Assembly (NCBI RefSeq): GCF_002148965.1
Contig: NZ_NGFN01000005.1
Location: 27,987-67,055 of the forward strand
DNA length: 39,069 bases
Source of the DNA: Streptomyces swartbergensis
Lineage (GTDB): Bacteria; Actinomycetota; Actinomycetes; Streptomycetales; Streptomycetaceae
Direction: 5' to 3'
How positions within the stretch are numbered: position 1 is the first letter of the stretch; each line of letters opens with the position of its first letter. Both the position numbers and the translations under genes were made by a program. The notes beneath the pieces are model-generated. The model was not told where the DNA came from and did not search any database. It saw nothing but the letters and a program-made list of their open reading frames with translations. Positions 1 through 7,634 of this stretch are shown piece by piece.

Positions 1-166
1 CCGTGAGGGTGCCGGCCACCAGCTGCTTGGTCAGCGGTGGCCGGTCGTAGGGCGGTTCGGGCTCGTCCGACACCAGGGTCAGCGTCCCGGAGAACCCCTG
101 GGCGCGCAGTGCCTCACCGGCGCGCACGCCCGCCAGGCCCGCCCCCACCACGACGACCTCGCGCAC
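1..166 (-). CDS. Ferredoxin reductase, FAD-dependent (N-terminal part only)
   Basis: The gene begins with GTG at 166 and runs off the left edge of the window, so only about 55 residues are visible. They show the FAD-binding Rossmann start VVVVGAGLAG (GxGxxG type), followed by a segment ending in PPYDRPPLTKQ. That segment is a hallmark of the rhodocoxin/putidaredoxin reductase family, which passes electrons from NAD(P)H to a small ferredoxin. The start lies 4 bases after the stop of the ferredoxin gene, and a P450 precedes that. The three genes therefore form a complete class-I P450 electron chain: reductase, ferredoxin, P450. The family call is strong; substrate and exact partners are inferred from adjacency. 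Confidence 0.85.
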   Translation of the reverse strand, partial: MREVVVVGAGLAGVRAGEALRAQGFSGTLTLVSDEPEPPYDRPPLTKQLVAGTLT

Positions 167-170
167 GGTC

Positions 171-362
171 TCAGGCCCCTTCGACCGATATCGCCCGCAC
201 CGGGCAGGCACGCGCCGCGGCGGTCACCTTCGCCGCGAGTTCCGGCGCCGGGTCCGGCGCGACCTCCAGCCGCTCGTCGTCGTTCAGCTCGAACACCTCG
301 GGCGCGACCAGGGTGCACTGTCCCAGCCCGTCGCACAGCCCGTGATCCACCGTGATCCGCAC
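171..362 (-). CDS. [3Fe-4S] ferredoxin, P450 redox partner
   Basis: This 63-residue acidic protein has the cysteine pattern of actinobacterial single-cluster ferredoxins: Cys10 in CDGLGQC, Cys16, and Cys53 in ACPVRAI. The position between Cys10 and Cys16 that would carry a fourth cluster cysteine is Gly13, as expected for a [3Fe-4S] cluster. It sits between the P450 and the ferredoxin reductase on the same strand and would carry electrons between them in the cytoplasm. Length and motif spacing match the P450-linked family (SuaB/FdxE-like). The start ATG at 362 is preceded by an AAGGGGGA ribosome site. Confidence 0.9.
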   Translation of the reverse strand: MRITVDHGLCDGLGQCTLVAPEVFELNDDERLEVAPDPAPELAAKVTAAARACPVRAISVEGA

Positions 363-450
363 AGCCGATCCCCCTTGCTCCTTGCCTGTCCGTGATGGCC
401 TGGTCTTGTCGGTGACGATCCGGTCTTGTCGGTGATGATCCGGTCGCGTC

Positions 451-1629
451 TCAGCGCGCGTACCGCAGCGGCAGTTCCTCCAGGCCGCGGATCGCGTCCG
501 AGGCCAGCCACCGCACCTTGTCCTCGGGCACCGCCAGCTCCAGGGTGGGGAAGCGGTCCAGGATCTCGGTCAGCGCGATCGTCGCCTCCTGGCGCGCCAG
601 CCGCTGCCCGAGGCAGAAGTGCGGCCCCATCCCGAAGGCGACGTGCTGCATGGTGGCCCGCCGGATGTCGAAGGTGTGGGGGTCCGCCCGCAGTTCCTCG
701 TCGCGATTCGCGGCGTTCAGCAGGAACCGCACCAGTTCCCCCTTGCGTATCGTGACGCCGCCGGCCTCGATGTCCTCCAGCGCCACCCGGTTGACCGTGG
801 TCATCGCCGAGCCCCGGAACCGCAGGGCCTCCTCCACGGCGTCGCCGACCAGCGACGCGTCCCGGCGCAGCGCGGCCAGCTGCTCGGGGTGCGTGAGCAG
901 GTCGTACAGCGCGTTGGCGAGCAGGTTCGTCACCGTGTCGTGGCCGGCGATCAGCAACACCGCGGCGAACGAGGACAGTTCCTCGTCCGTCAGTGCGGTC
1001 CCGTCCTCGAAGCGGGCCGCGATCAGTTCGCTGAGCAGGTCCTCGGTGGGCTGCCGCCGCTTGGCGCCGATCAGCCGGACGCAGTAGGCGAACAGCTCGG
1101 CCGCGGCCGTCTGCATCGCCTCCGCCGACGGCGCGGCCGAGATGTCCATGGCCCACTTGCGGAACGGCTCCCGCTCCTCGTCCGGCACGCCCAGCAGGTC
1201 GCAGATGACCTCCAGCGGCATCGGATAGGTGAACGCGCCGACGAAGTCGGCCGTTCCGCTGTCCCCGAGGTCGTCCAGCAGCCGCCGGGTCGTCGCCACG
1301 ATGCGCGGCTCCAGCTCCCGCACGGCCCGCGAGGCGAAGGCCGCGGTCACCAGGCGGCGGTAGCGGGAGTGGTCCGGGTCGTCCTGTTCGAGGAGCATCA
1401 CGGACATCCCCGGGACCAGCGCCCCGTGCGGCGCGTGGGTGTGCACGTCGTTGGACAGCCGTGGATCGCTCAGCAGCTGACGGGTCAGTGCCGCGCCGAG
1501 CACCGTCCAGGTCTCCTGCTGGTTGAGCTGTCGCGTGCGGATGATGTCGTGGCTCCTGGCCAGCCGGTCCAGCTCCTGCTCGAGATCCGGGGTCGCCGCG
1601 AGTTCGGCGAGATCCCACACTTCGGACAT
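451..1629 (-). CDS. Cytochrome P450
   Basis: A 392-residue soluble P450, normal length for bacterial CYP105/CYP107-like enzymes. Visible signatures are the I-helix AGHDTVTN (oxygen-activating Thr), the K-helix ExxR in EEALRF, and the haem loop FGMGPHFCLG with axial Cys339. The reading frame stays open upstream to 1686, but I chose the ATG at 1629 because it has a GGGGGAG ribosome site at good distance and gives a normal N-terminus (MSEVWDLAEL). It heads the P450-ferredoxin-reductase set. It likely hydroxylates or epoxidises a small metabolite; the substrate cannot be told from sequence. The spacing to the ferredoxin gene is 88 bases. Confidence 0.95.
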   Translation of the reverse strand: MSEVWDLAELAATPDLEQELDRLARSHDIIRTRQLNQQETWTVLGAALTRQLLSDPRLSNDVHTHAPHGALVPGMSVMLLEQDDPDHSRYRRLVTAAFASRAVRELEPRIVATTRRLLDDLGDSGTADFVGAFTYPMPLEVICDLLGVPDEEREPFRKWAMDISAAPSAEAMQTAAAELFAYCVRLIGAKRRQPTEDLLSELIAARFEDGTALTDEELSSFAAVLLIAGHDTVTNLLANALYDLLTHPEQLAALRRDASLVGDAVEEALRFRGSAMTTVNRVALEDIEAGGVTIRKGELVRFLLNAANRDEELRADPHTFDIRRATMQHVAFGMGPHFCLGQRLARQEATIALTEILDRFPTLELAVPEDKVRWLASDAIRGLEELPLRYAR

Positions 1630-1748
1630 GAGACAACTCCCCCTGTTGATAGGCAACTTCGGGTAGACCGACCCGCGCCGGCACACGCGGGCACACGCGA
1701 GCCGGTCTTTCCCGTGAAAACCCCACCCGGACGCCGGCCGGCCCCCCG

Positions 1749-1853
1749 GGCCCTGTCGTCACATTCCCGCCTGCCCGGCGGCGTCTGGCACGCACGCTCG
1801 CAAGGCGCCGGGCCCGCCCTTCGGGCGGACGACGGAAATGTGACGACAGGGCC
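1749..1853. repeat. Short inverted-repeat element (MITE-like)
   Basis: A 105-bp non-coding block bounded by inverted repeats. The left arm is GGCCCTGTCGTCACATT at 1749-1765 and its exact reverse complement is at 1837-1853. Similarity continues inward with two mismatches over 23 bp. Inside is a second hairpin, CCGCCCTTCGGGCGG, near 1813-1827. It lies in the gap between the TetR gene and the P450 and has no coding potential of its own. Size and terminal repeats fit a miniature transposable element mobilised by a DDE transposase elsewhere. I see no clear target duplication, so mobility is inference. It could also form a strong RNA hairpin between the two transcription units. Confidence 0.6.
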
Positions 1854-1870
1854 TCGGCCGGCCGCGTCCG

Positions 1871-2527
1871 TCATTCGCTGAGCAGCCGTACGGCCTGCCG
1901 GGCGAGCTCGGCGTCCATCGCCGCCGACCGGGTGCCGGCGATCCCCGACCGCAGCAGGGCGGCCCCCTCGACCAGCGCCACGAACGTCTCCGCCCGGGCT
2001 CGGCAGCAGTCGGCCGGCCATTCGGGCCGGTTGAGCTGGACGAGGGCCGCCACGTGGGTGACGTACTTCTGGTAGAACTCCCGGACGACCTGGGCTGTGT
2101 CGTCGTCCCTGGCCGCCAGGGCCCACACCTCGACGTAGAGCCGGACCAGCCGTGGATCGTCCTGCTCGGCCAGGACCACCGCCACGATGTCGGCGGTGTC
2201 CGCCCGGCCCTGCGAGGGCTGGATGTGCGACGGGGCGTCCGGGCTCACCCGCAGTCCCGTCGCGTCGGCCAGCCGCTCCATCGAACGGTCCAGCGCCCGC
2301 TCCAGCACGGCCTTGATCAGATCGGCCCGGGTCGGGAAATAGTGCTGCAGATGCCCGATCCGTATGCCCGCCGCGTCGGCGATGGTCCGCAGCGACGCGC
2401 TCGCGTTGCCCTTGGCGACCAGCACGGTCTCGGCGGCGTCCAGCAGGCTGGTACGCCGGATGCTGCCCTGCTGGGTCAGCTGCGACTTGCCGCCCGAGAC
2501 CTTCTCGCCTTTGGCGAGGCCGCTCAT
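1871..2527 (-). CDS. TetR-family transcriptional regulator
   Basis: A 218-residue protein with an N-terminal TetR helix-turn-helix: RRTSLLDAAETVL, then LRTIADAAGIRIGHLQHYFPTRADLI, the typical recognition-helix ending. The C-terminal half is helical and variable, as in ligand-binding domains of the family. The ATG at 2527 overlaps the stop of the dehydrogenase gene by four bases (ATGA), so the two are translationally coupled and co-transcribed. The likely operator is the palindrome at 3596-3613 inside the promoter upstream of that dehydrogenase gene, which would make the pair self-repressing. The ligand is unknown. Confidence 0.92.
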   Translation of the reverse strand: MSGLAKGEKVSGGKSQLTQQGSIRRTSLLDAAETVLVAKGNASASLRTIADAAGIRIGHLQHYFPTRADLIKAVLERALDRSMERLADATGLRVSPDAPSHIQPSQGRADTADIVAVVLAEQDDPRLVRLYVEVWALAARDDDTAQVVREFYQKYVTHVAALVQLNRPEWPADCCRARAETFVALVEGAALLRSGIAGTRSAAMDAELARQAVRLLSE

Positions 2528-3585
2528 GACACCGTCACCTCGACGCCCGCCTTCTCCAGGGCGGGGATGACCTCCCGGGGCGCCGGCGTCTGTTCCGCGA
2601 ACACCACGCCCTGCGGTGCCGGGGAACCGTCCTCGCCGAGCACCCGGCGCAGCCCCAGCAGCCCGCCGAGCGCGGTGAGGTGGGCCTGCCCCGCGGTGTC
2701 CCGGACCGTCGCGGTACGACGGCCGCCGTCCCGGCCGCGCACGTCGATCCGCAGCAGCGCCTCGCCGCCCTCGCCCGGCGAGTACAGCAGCGACCGCCGC
2801 ACCGACTCCAGCCGGTCGCCGCGGCCCCAGCGGAAGAAGCCGGTCTTCTTCAGGGCCAGCAGGGCGGACGTCGAGGAGTTCGCGCTGAAGCCGATCCGCG
2901 TGACCGCGGTGTCGACGCCCAGCGTCAGGGGCAGCGTGAACTGTTCCGGGGTGTCGATCCGGGCGACCTTCGTCCGGTGTTCGCCGATGGTGACGTACCC
3001 GGCGCCGCTCAGCGGCATGATCATCCGCCGCTGTCCGTCCTCCATCACCTCGAAGTCCAGGCCCAGGCGGTCCATGAACTCCACCGAGTCGGTGCCCGCC
3101 CGGTCCTTCAGGTCGTACCGGATGGCGACCTCCACCGCCGCCGCCCCGCCGAGGTCGGCCGCCAGGGCCGCGGCGACCAGCGCGCTGACCCCGCCCATCC
3201 AACTGGACGACAGCAGCACCGGGGCCTTCGGAGGCGTCAGCGCGGTGATCGCGGCGGCCCGCTGCAACCGCGCCGTCCACCGCGTGATGTCCACGTACGG
3301 CACACCGCCGCGCAGTGCGGCGCGCAGCACCCGGTCGTCGGGGTCGTTCACCGTGCTGATCACGGCCCGGACCCGCGCCGAGAACGGCTCCGGGTCGCTC
3401 AGGTCCCAGCGCCGCACCGACGCCCCGACCTCTTCGGCCAGCGCCCGGCCGCGCTCCGGGCTGCGCCCGGTGAGGAGCAGCGGCCAGGAGGGTGCGGCGA
3501 GCCGTGCCAGATCGCCGCCGACTGTGCCGTAACCGCCGGCCACGAGTACGGGTCCGGTCACATCAAGCTGGATGTCATCGTCCAC
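2524..3585 (-). CDS. Saccharopine dehydrogenase-like NAD(P)-binding protein
   Basis: A 353-residue protein whose N-terminus carries a Rossmann nucleotide-binding motif (VLVAGGYGTVGG), followed by a STVNDPDD segment and PYVDIT. This order is seen in the saccharopine dehydrogenase / trans-acting enoyl reductase group of actinobacteria. The rest has no catalytic motif that I can name. The start is GTG at 3585; no good ribosome site precedes it, and a predicted transcription start lies at about 3586, so the mRNA may be leaderless. It is coupled to the downstream tetR. The reaction is probably reduction or oxidation of a small carbonyl or imine metabolite, but the substrate is unknown. Confidence 0.8.
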   Translation of the reverse strand: MDDDIQLDVTGPVLVAGGYGTVGGDLARLAAPSWPLLLTGRSPERGRALAEEVGASVRRWDLSDPEPFSARVRAVISTVNDPDDRVLRAALRGGVPYVDITRWTARLQRAAAITALTPPKAPVLLSSSWMGGVSALVAAALAADLGGAAAVEVAIRYDLKDRAGTDSVEFMDRLGLDFEVMEDGQRRMIMPLSGAGYVTIGEHRTKVARIDTPEQFTLPLTLGVDTAVTRIGFSANSSTSALLALKKTGFFRWGRGDRLESVRRSLLYSPGEGGEALLRIDVRGRDGGRRTATVRDTAGQAHLTALGGLLGLRRVLGEDGSPAPQGVVFAEQTPAPREVIPALEKAGVEVTVS

Positions 3586-3592
3586 GCCGGGG

Positions 3593-3621
3593 ATACTAGG
3601 TCACGCGACCTAGAAATTCAA
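3593..3621 (-). promoter_or_regulatory. Promoter with embedded TetR operator palindrome
   Basis: Reading the minus strand, a -35 TTGAAT (3621-3616), a 17-bp spacer and a -10 TAGTAT (3598-3593) place the transcription start at about 3586, directly at the GTG of the dehydrogenase gene. The perfect palindrome CTAGGTC-ACGC-GACCTAG (3596-3613) fills the spacer and overlaps the -10. A TetR dimer bound there would block polymerase. This is the expected layout for autoregulation by the coupled tetR gene. The palindrome is seen directly; binding is inferred. Confidence 0.7.
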
Positions 3622-3695
3622 ACAGCCGCCGACGTGGGGAACTTGGGCCCCCGAGCCGCCAACCAGCCGGTGCTGAAGGGAAGTTGAGCCACACC

Positions 3696-4355
3696 ATGCT
3701 CATAGAACGCGTCCTGCCACCGGCCGCCGTCGGCGAGGACGCGCACGGCGACCCGTCACCCGCCGCCGGACGGCAGGCCCTCTTCCCCGCCGAGGAACGG
3801 GAGATCGCCGGCGCGGGCGACAAGCGCCGCCGGGAGTTCGCCACCGCTCGCCGATGCGCCCGGGGCGCCCTGACCCGGCTGGGCCTCGCCCCGGTCCCGA
3901 TACCCACCGGCCCCACCGGAGCCCCCGTCTGGCCGGCGGGCGTCACCGGCAGCATCACCCACTGCGACGGCTACCGCGCCGCGGCCGTGGCCCGCACCGC
4001 CGACCTCGCCGGCCTCGGGATCGACGCCGAGCCCCACGCCCCCGTGTCCCCCGCCGTCCGGCGCGGGATCACCTCCCCGTCCGAACGCGCCCACCTCGAC
4101 CGGCTGCACGCCGTCCGTCCCGGCATCCACTGGGACCGCCTGCTCTTCAGCGCCAAGGAGTCCGTCTACAAGGCCTGTTGGTCCAGCGTGCCCCGCGCCC
4201 TCCATTTCGAGGACGCCGAGGTCACGTTCTCCCCGGAGACCGGCACGTTCACCGCGCACCTGGCGGCCGAGACCCTTGTCCTCACGGGGCGCTGGCACGT
4301 CTGCGACGGCATCCTGCTCACCGCGACGGCACTTCCGGCGAGCTCCGATTCGTGA
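3696..4355 (+). CDS. 4'-phosphopantetheinyl transferase (Sfp/EntD type)
   Basis: About 219 residues, the usual size for EntD-like enzymes. They transfer phosphopantetheine from coenzyme A to carrier proteins of polyketide and non-ribosomal peptide synthases. Seen in sequence: RREFATARRCAR near the N-terminus, GSITHC, the magnesium-binding GIDAEPH (Asp110, Glu112) and FSAKESVYKA (Lys154, Glu155, Lys159), all in the right order. I chose the ATG at 3696 with GAAGGGAAG upstream; a TTG at 3684 in frame is an alternative. It is divergent from the saccharopine-dehydrogenase/tetR pair. No carrier protein is encoded in this window, so its targets are elsewhere. Confidence 0.92.
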   Translation: MLIERVLPPAAVGEDAHGDPSPAAGRQALFPAEEREIAGAGDKRRREFATARRCARGALTRLGLAPVPIPTGPTGAPVWPAGVTGSITHCDGYRAAAVARTADLAGLGIDAEPHAPVSPAVRRGITSPSERAHLDRLHAVRPGIHWDRLLFSAKESVYKACWSSVPRALHFEDAEVTFSPETGTFTAHLAAETLVLTGRWHVCDGILLTATALPASSDS

Positions 4356-4470
4356 TCCTGTTACGAGCTCATACCATCTTCTGATTCGCGATGATTGATC
4401 CCGTCGCTGTTCGCCCAAGGAACTTATATCAAGCAAATCAGTCGAAAAATTAATATCTAGGACGTAGCAG

Positions 4471-5823
4471 GTGTTTTCGCGAATAAACAGCAGAAGTGCG
4501 TTGACCGTTCGGCATCAGTGGCGGGTGATGCTGTGGGGCGCAACGGGTGTGGCGGCTCTCGGACTCCTTGTCGCACTGGAGATCGCCGCACGCCGCTACG
4601 GTCAACCGGGGCCGGTTGCCGACCAGCTGAAAGGAGCGATATTCGCCCCGAAGCCGGGGCCGCTGTACGGCGGTCTGGCATTGATGTCGGTGGTGCTCAC
4701 CTGGCCGCAACGCATCATCGCGGTCGGTGCCGCGATCGGCATGGACGGCGTCCTCCTGCTGGTGCGGTGGGCGGCCGGCGTCAAAGTGGCCGACGGCCAT
4801 TTCTTCGGCAATGGCGCGTTGTTGGTGATGCTGGGCTACGCGGTCATCGCTGTGACGCGCCGCACCGGCCGGGAACGAGTCCTCCTGCTGAAGGGCGTCG
4901 GGCTGGGCCTGCTGCTGGTGGCCGGCCGCAAGTCCGGCGACGCCTGGCTGCTGATCACGTCGAAGACCCGCCCGGAGGTGCTCGACCAGTACGTGGCGAC
5001 CGCCGATCACGCGCTGGGCAACCCCTCGTGGCTGGCAGGCCGCATGCTCCAGGCCACCGGCCCGATCGGCATCAACATTCTCGACGTGGTCTACGCGAAG
5101 CTCGCGGTGGCCGCGATCGTCGTCGCGCTGTACCAGCTGCGCCACGTAGCGGTCGAGCGCCGCTTCCCGCGTCATCATCTGGTGCGGACATTCCTGGTGA
5201 TCGGCCTCCTCGGGCCGGGCATCTACATGATTTTTCCGGTGGTCGGACCGGTCTTCGCCTACGGCCCGGGCGCTTCCGGGACCGGCGGCCCGGAGTGGGC
5301 GGCGGCCGATCTGTGGCCGCACACGCCGCTGCCGATCACCATGCCGCAGCTGATGTCGTACGACGGGATCACCCCCCGGAACTGCATGCCCAGCCTGCAC
5401 ACGGCATGGGCCGTCGCGATCTTCATTCATACCCGCAAGGGCCCACCCATCCTGCGATTCGCCGGTGCGTTCTGGCTGATTGCCACGCTCGCCGCGACGC
5501 TGGGTTTCGGCTACCACTACGGCGTGGATCTCATCGCCGGCGTGGTGTTCGCGCTCACTGTCGAGGCGGCGCTGCGTTCGCTCGACCGTGGCTGGGACCG
5601 GCGGGGGATCCAGCTGGTCGTCTACGGCACCGCGGTCTTCGCTGCGCTTTTGGTGTCGTACCGCTATCTGCCGATGGAGATGGCCGGACACCAGGAGGTG
5701 TCCGGATCGCTTCTCATTCTGGCGATGACCTCAGTGATCTACGGCTATGTACGGACCACCAGACTGTGGGAACCGAAGGCTGTAGCCGTGCGGCAGCCGG
5801 AACCGCAACCCGAACCGGTGTGA
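4471..5823 (+). CDS. PAP2-superfamily integral membrane phosphatase/transferase
   Basis: A 450-residue polytopic membrane protein with many hydrophobic helices and a proline-rich, charged C-terminal tail. The C-terminal half holds the PAP2 catalytic signatures CMPSLHTAW (His310) and GYHYGVD (His349, Asp353), as in the inositolphosphotransferase/Aur1-like branch. Such enzymes act on lipid phosphates or move phospho-head-groups at the membrane surface. The GTG start at 4471 has AGGA eight bases upstream; the preceding 115 bp (4356-4470) are AT-rich for this genome and probably hold the promoter. The N-terminal half, with five or so extra helices, is unusual for a plain PAP2 protein. The substrate is unknown. 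Confidence 0.82.
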   Translation: MFSRINSRSALTVRHQWRVMLWGATGVAALGLLVALEIAARRYGQPGPVADQLKGAIFAPKPGPLYGGLALMSVVLTWPQRIIAVGAAIGMDGVLLLVRWAAGVKVADGHFFGNGALLVMLGYAVIAVTRRTGRERVLLLKGVGLGLLLVAGRKSGDAWLLITSKTRPEVLDQYVATADHALGNPSWLAGRMLQATGPIGINILDVVYAKLAVAAIVVALYQLRHVAVERRFPRHHLVRTFLVIGLLGPGIYMIFPVVGPVFAYGPGASGTGGPEWAAADLWPHTPLPITMPQLMSYDGITPRNCMPSLHTAWAVAIFIHTRKGPPILRFAGAFWLIATLAATLGFGYHYGVDLIAGVVFALTVEAALRSLDRGWDRRGIQLVVYGTAVFAALLVSYRYLPMEMAGHQEVSGSLLILAMTSVIYGYVRTTRLWEPKAVAVRQPEPQPEPV

Positions 5824-5858
5824 GCGGCGCAGGGGCGCCGTACGACGGCCGCCCGCGC

Positions 5859-6734
5859 TCAGCCGGTCCGCCAGGCCGACTCCAGGGCCGTCCGGTTGGC
5901 GCGCAGGAGATCGTCCAGGTCCGTCTCGTAGAGCGAGTCCGGCACGTTGTCGGAGAAGATCTCCAGGACGCAGGGGCCGCGGTAGCCGGCATTGTGGGCG
6001 GCGTGCAGAAGTCGGCCGACCGGGATGTCGCCGGTGCCGACGCCGCGCCGGTCCATCCGCGAGCGGGGTGTGCGCCAGTCGCTGACCTGGAGCAGGAACA
6101 GGCGGTCGGGAGCGTCGGCGAGGCGGGGGACGAGATCCGGGTCCTGCCACACGTTCCACAGGTCGAGGCAGACGCCCACGTTCTCGCGGTCGACCTCCTG
6201 GACGATGTCGAGCGCCTGCCGGTAGGTCCAGATGGCGGTCTCCGCGTTGAGCAGGACGGGATTGAGGGGTTCCAGCGCGATCCGTACGCCGTTCTCGGCG
6301 GCGATGTCCGCCAGTTCGCGGTGGTGGGTGACGACCTGGCGGATCGCCTCGTGCAGGTTCCCGTCGGGCGCCGGCCCGGTGTTGGTGACGAAGACCGCGC
6401 CCGGGGCGAACGGTGCGATCAGCTCCACGCTGCGGCGGAAGCGGGCCAGCCGGTCGCGCCGGGCGGTGGGCTCCGGCTGGGTCTCGCTGGGGAACACGGT
6501 CCGTACGAGGGGCTGGACCGAGCTGACCGGCAGTCCCGCCTCGGCGACGCAGGCGAGTTGCGTCTTGGCGCGGTCATGGTCGTCGTGGAGTTTGGTCTCG
6601 CACAGCTCGATCGCCTCGACACCGAGGTCGGTGTAGTGCGCCAGGTCCTCCTCGAAGGACCAGGGCATGGTGGTGAACTGGTTGACGCCGTAGGGGAAGG
6701 CGAACGGAGGTGTGGTGCTGTCCGCAAGAGTCAT
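5859..6734 (-). CDS. Sugar phosphate isomerase/epimerase-like TIM barrel
   Basis: A 291-residue protein of the xylose-isomerase-like TIM-barrel family (AP endonuclease 2 superfamily). Recognisable strands carry metal-ligand residues: IELCETK, IALEPLNP (Glu), VGVCLDLWNVW (Asp) and CVLEIFSD (Glu), with the HHRELADIAAENGV helix between. Members isomerise or dehydrate sugars, inositols or keto-acids. The ATG at 6734 has GGAGG upstream and overlaps the stop of the hydrolase gene by four bases. It is the last gene of a four-gene minus operon with the hydrolase, a ManA-like enzyme and an SDR. The actual substrate is not predictable. Confidence 0.85.
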   Translation of the reverse strand: MTLADSTTPPFAFPYGVNQFTTMPWSFEEDLAHYTDLGVEAIELCETKLHDDHDRAKTQLACVAEAGLPVSSVQPLVRTVFPSETQPEPTARRDRLARFRRSVELIAPFAPGAVFVTNTGPAPDGNLHEAIRQVVTHHRELADIAAENGVRIALEPLNPVLLNAETAIWTYRQALDIVQEVDRENVGVCLDLWNVWQDPDLVPRLADAPDRLFLLQVSDWRTPRSRMDRRGVGTGDIPVGRLLHAAHNAGYRGPCVLEIFSDNVPDSLYETDLDDLLRANRTALESAWRTG

Positions 6735-7567
6735 ACGAGTACCTCCGTGTCGTTCCTGCTGCCGCTCAGGAAGCCGGTGACCGTGCGGTGGAACTTCTCC
6801 GGCTCGTCGAAGAACAGCGCGTGGCCGCTGTGCTCGAAGAAGACGGTCCGGGCATCCGGGATCGCCTCGCCGACCCAGGCGGGGCCCTGCCAGGGGAACA
6901 CCTCGTCCTGACGTGCCACCAGGACCAGGCTGGGCAGCCGGATCGTGGGCAGCAGGTCGCGCCAGTCGTGGCGGGTGTGGTCGGCCATCAGGGCGTTGCG
7001 TGCGTGCGCGGGTGACTTGGCCATCTCGGCCAGGAGCAACTCCCGTTCCTGCGGGTCGGGTTCGCTTGCGAGGATGGTGTCGACCTGGTCCTCGTCGAAG
7101 GCCGGGGGATCGCAGGTGAGCTGGGTCTGCAGGGCGGCCAGGGAGGGTTCGTCGTAGCAGGTGGCGTGTGCGTGCGGCCAGTCCGGTGCGTAGTACTGGC
7201 GGGGCGCCTGCTCGACGTACACCGCGCGGGCCAGGCGGTGGCCGCCGAACAGTTCCAGATAGCTCCAGATGACCGGGCAGCCCAGCGACCAGCCCAGGAC
7301 GGTGACCTCGCGCAGGTCGAGTTCTTCGAGGAGGTCGAACAGGTCCTTGGCCAGCCTCGGCACCCGGTAGCCGTGGCGGGGTTTGCCGGAGTCGCCGTGA
7401 CCGCGCAGATCGACGGTGATGACGCGGGCGTGTTCCGCGAGGGCGTCCACGTTGCGAGTGAAGAAGCGGCCGCTGAAGCCCCAGCCGTGGATCAGGACGA
7501 GGGGAGGGCCGGTGCCCTGTTCCTCGTAGTGGAGCTCGACGCCGTCGCTGGTGGTGATGGTGCCCAT
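6731..7567 (-). CDS. Alpha/beta hydrolase
   Basis: 278 residues with a complete alpha/beta-hydrolase set: oxyanion region HGWGF (27-31), DLRGHGDS, nucleophile elbow GWSLG (Ser94), an acid in ARQDEVFPW and the catalytic His in HSGHALFF near residue 249. The start ATG at 7567 is fixed by a GGAGGAG ribosome site five bases upstream; the frame is open further but that part is low-complexity and not protein-like. It overlaps the TIM-barrel gene (ATGA). Related enzymes include haloperoxidase-like esterases and lactonases. Its neighbours suggest cleavage of a sugar or inositol ester or lactone, but this is inference. Confidence 0.9.
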   Translation of the reverse strand: MGTITTSDGVELHYEEQGTGPPLVLIHGWGFSGRFFTRNVDALAEHARVITVDLRGHGDSGKPRHGYRVPRLAKDLFDLLEELDLREVTVLGWSLGCPVIWSYLELFGGHRLARAVYVEQAPRQYYAPDWPHAHATCYDEPSLAALQTQLTCDPPAFDEDQVDTILASEPDPQERELLLAEMAKSPAHARNALMADHTRHDWRDLLPTIRLPSLVLVARQDEVFPWQGPAWVGEAIPDARTVFFEHSGHALFFDEPEKFHRTVTGFLSGSRNDTEVLV

Positions 7568-7576
7568 GGATCTCCT

Positions 7577-7634
7577 CCGTGCCTTCTCCGTGCCTTCTTC
7601 GTGCCCTCTTCCGTGCCTTCTTCCGCGCCTTCTA
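7577..7634. repeat. Imperfect 12-bp tandem repeat
   Basis: Five head-to-tail copies of CCGTGCCTTCTT with small changes (units of 11-12 bp, 7577-7634) fill the gap between the ManA-like gene and the hydrolase gene. The last copy overlaps the ManA stop codon. It separates two co-directional genes of one operon. It is a small minisatellite without evident hairpin structure; a role is not apparent. Confidence 0.7.
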
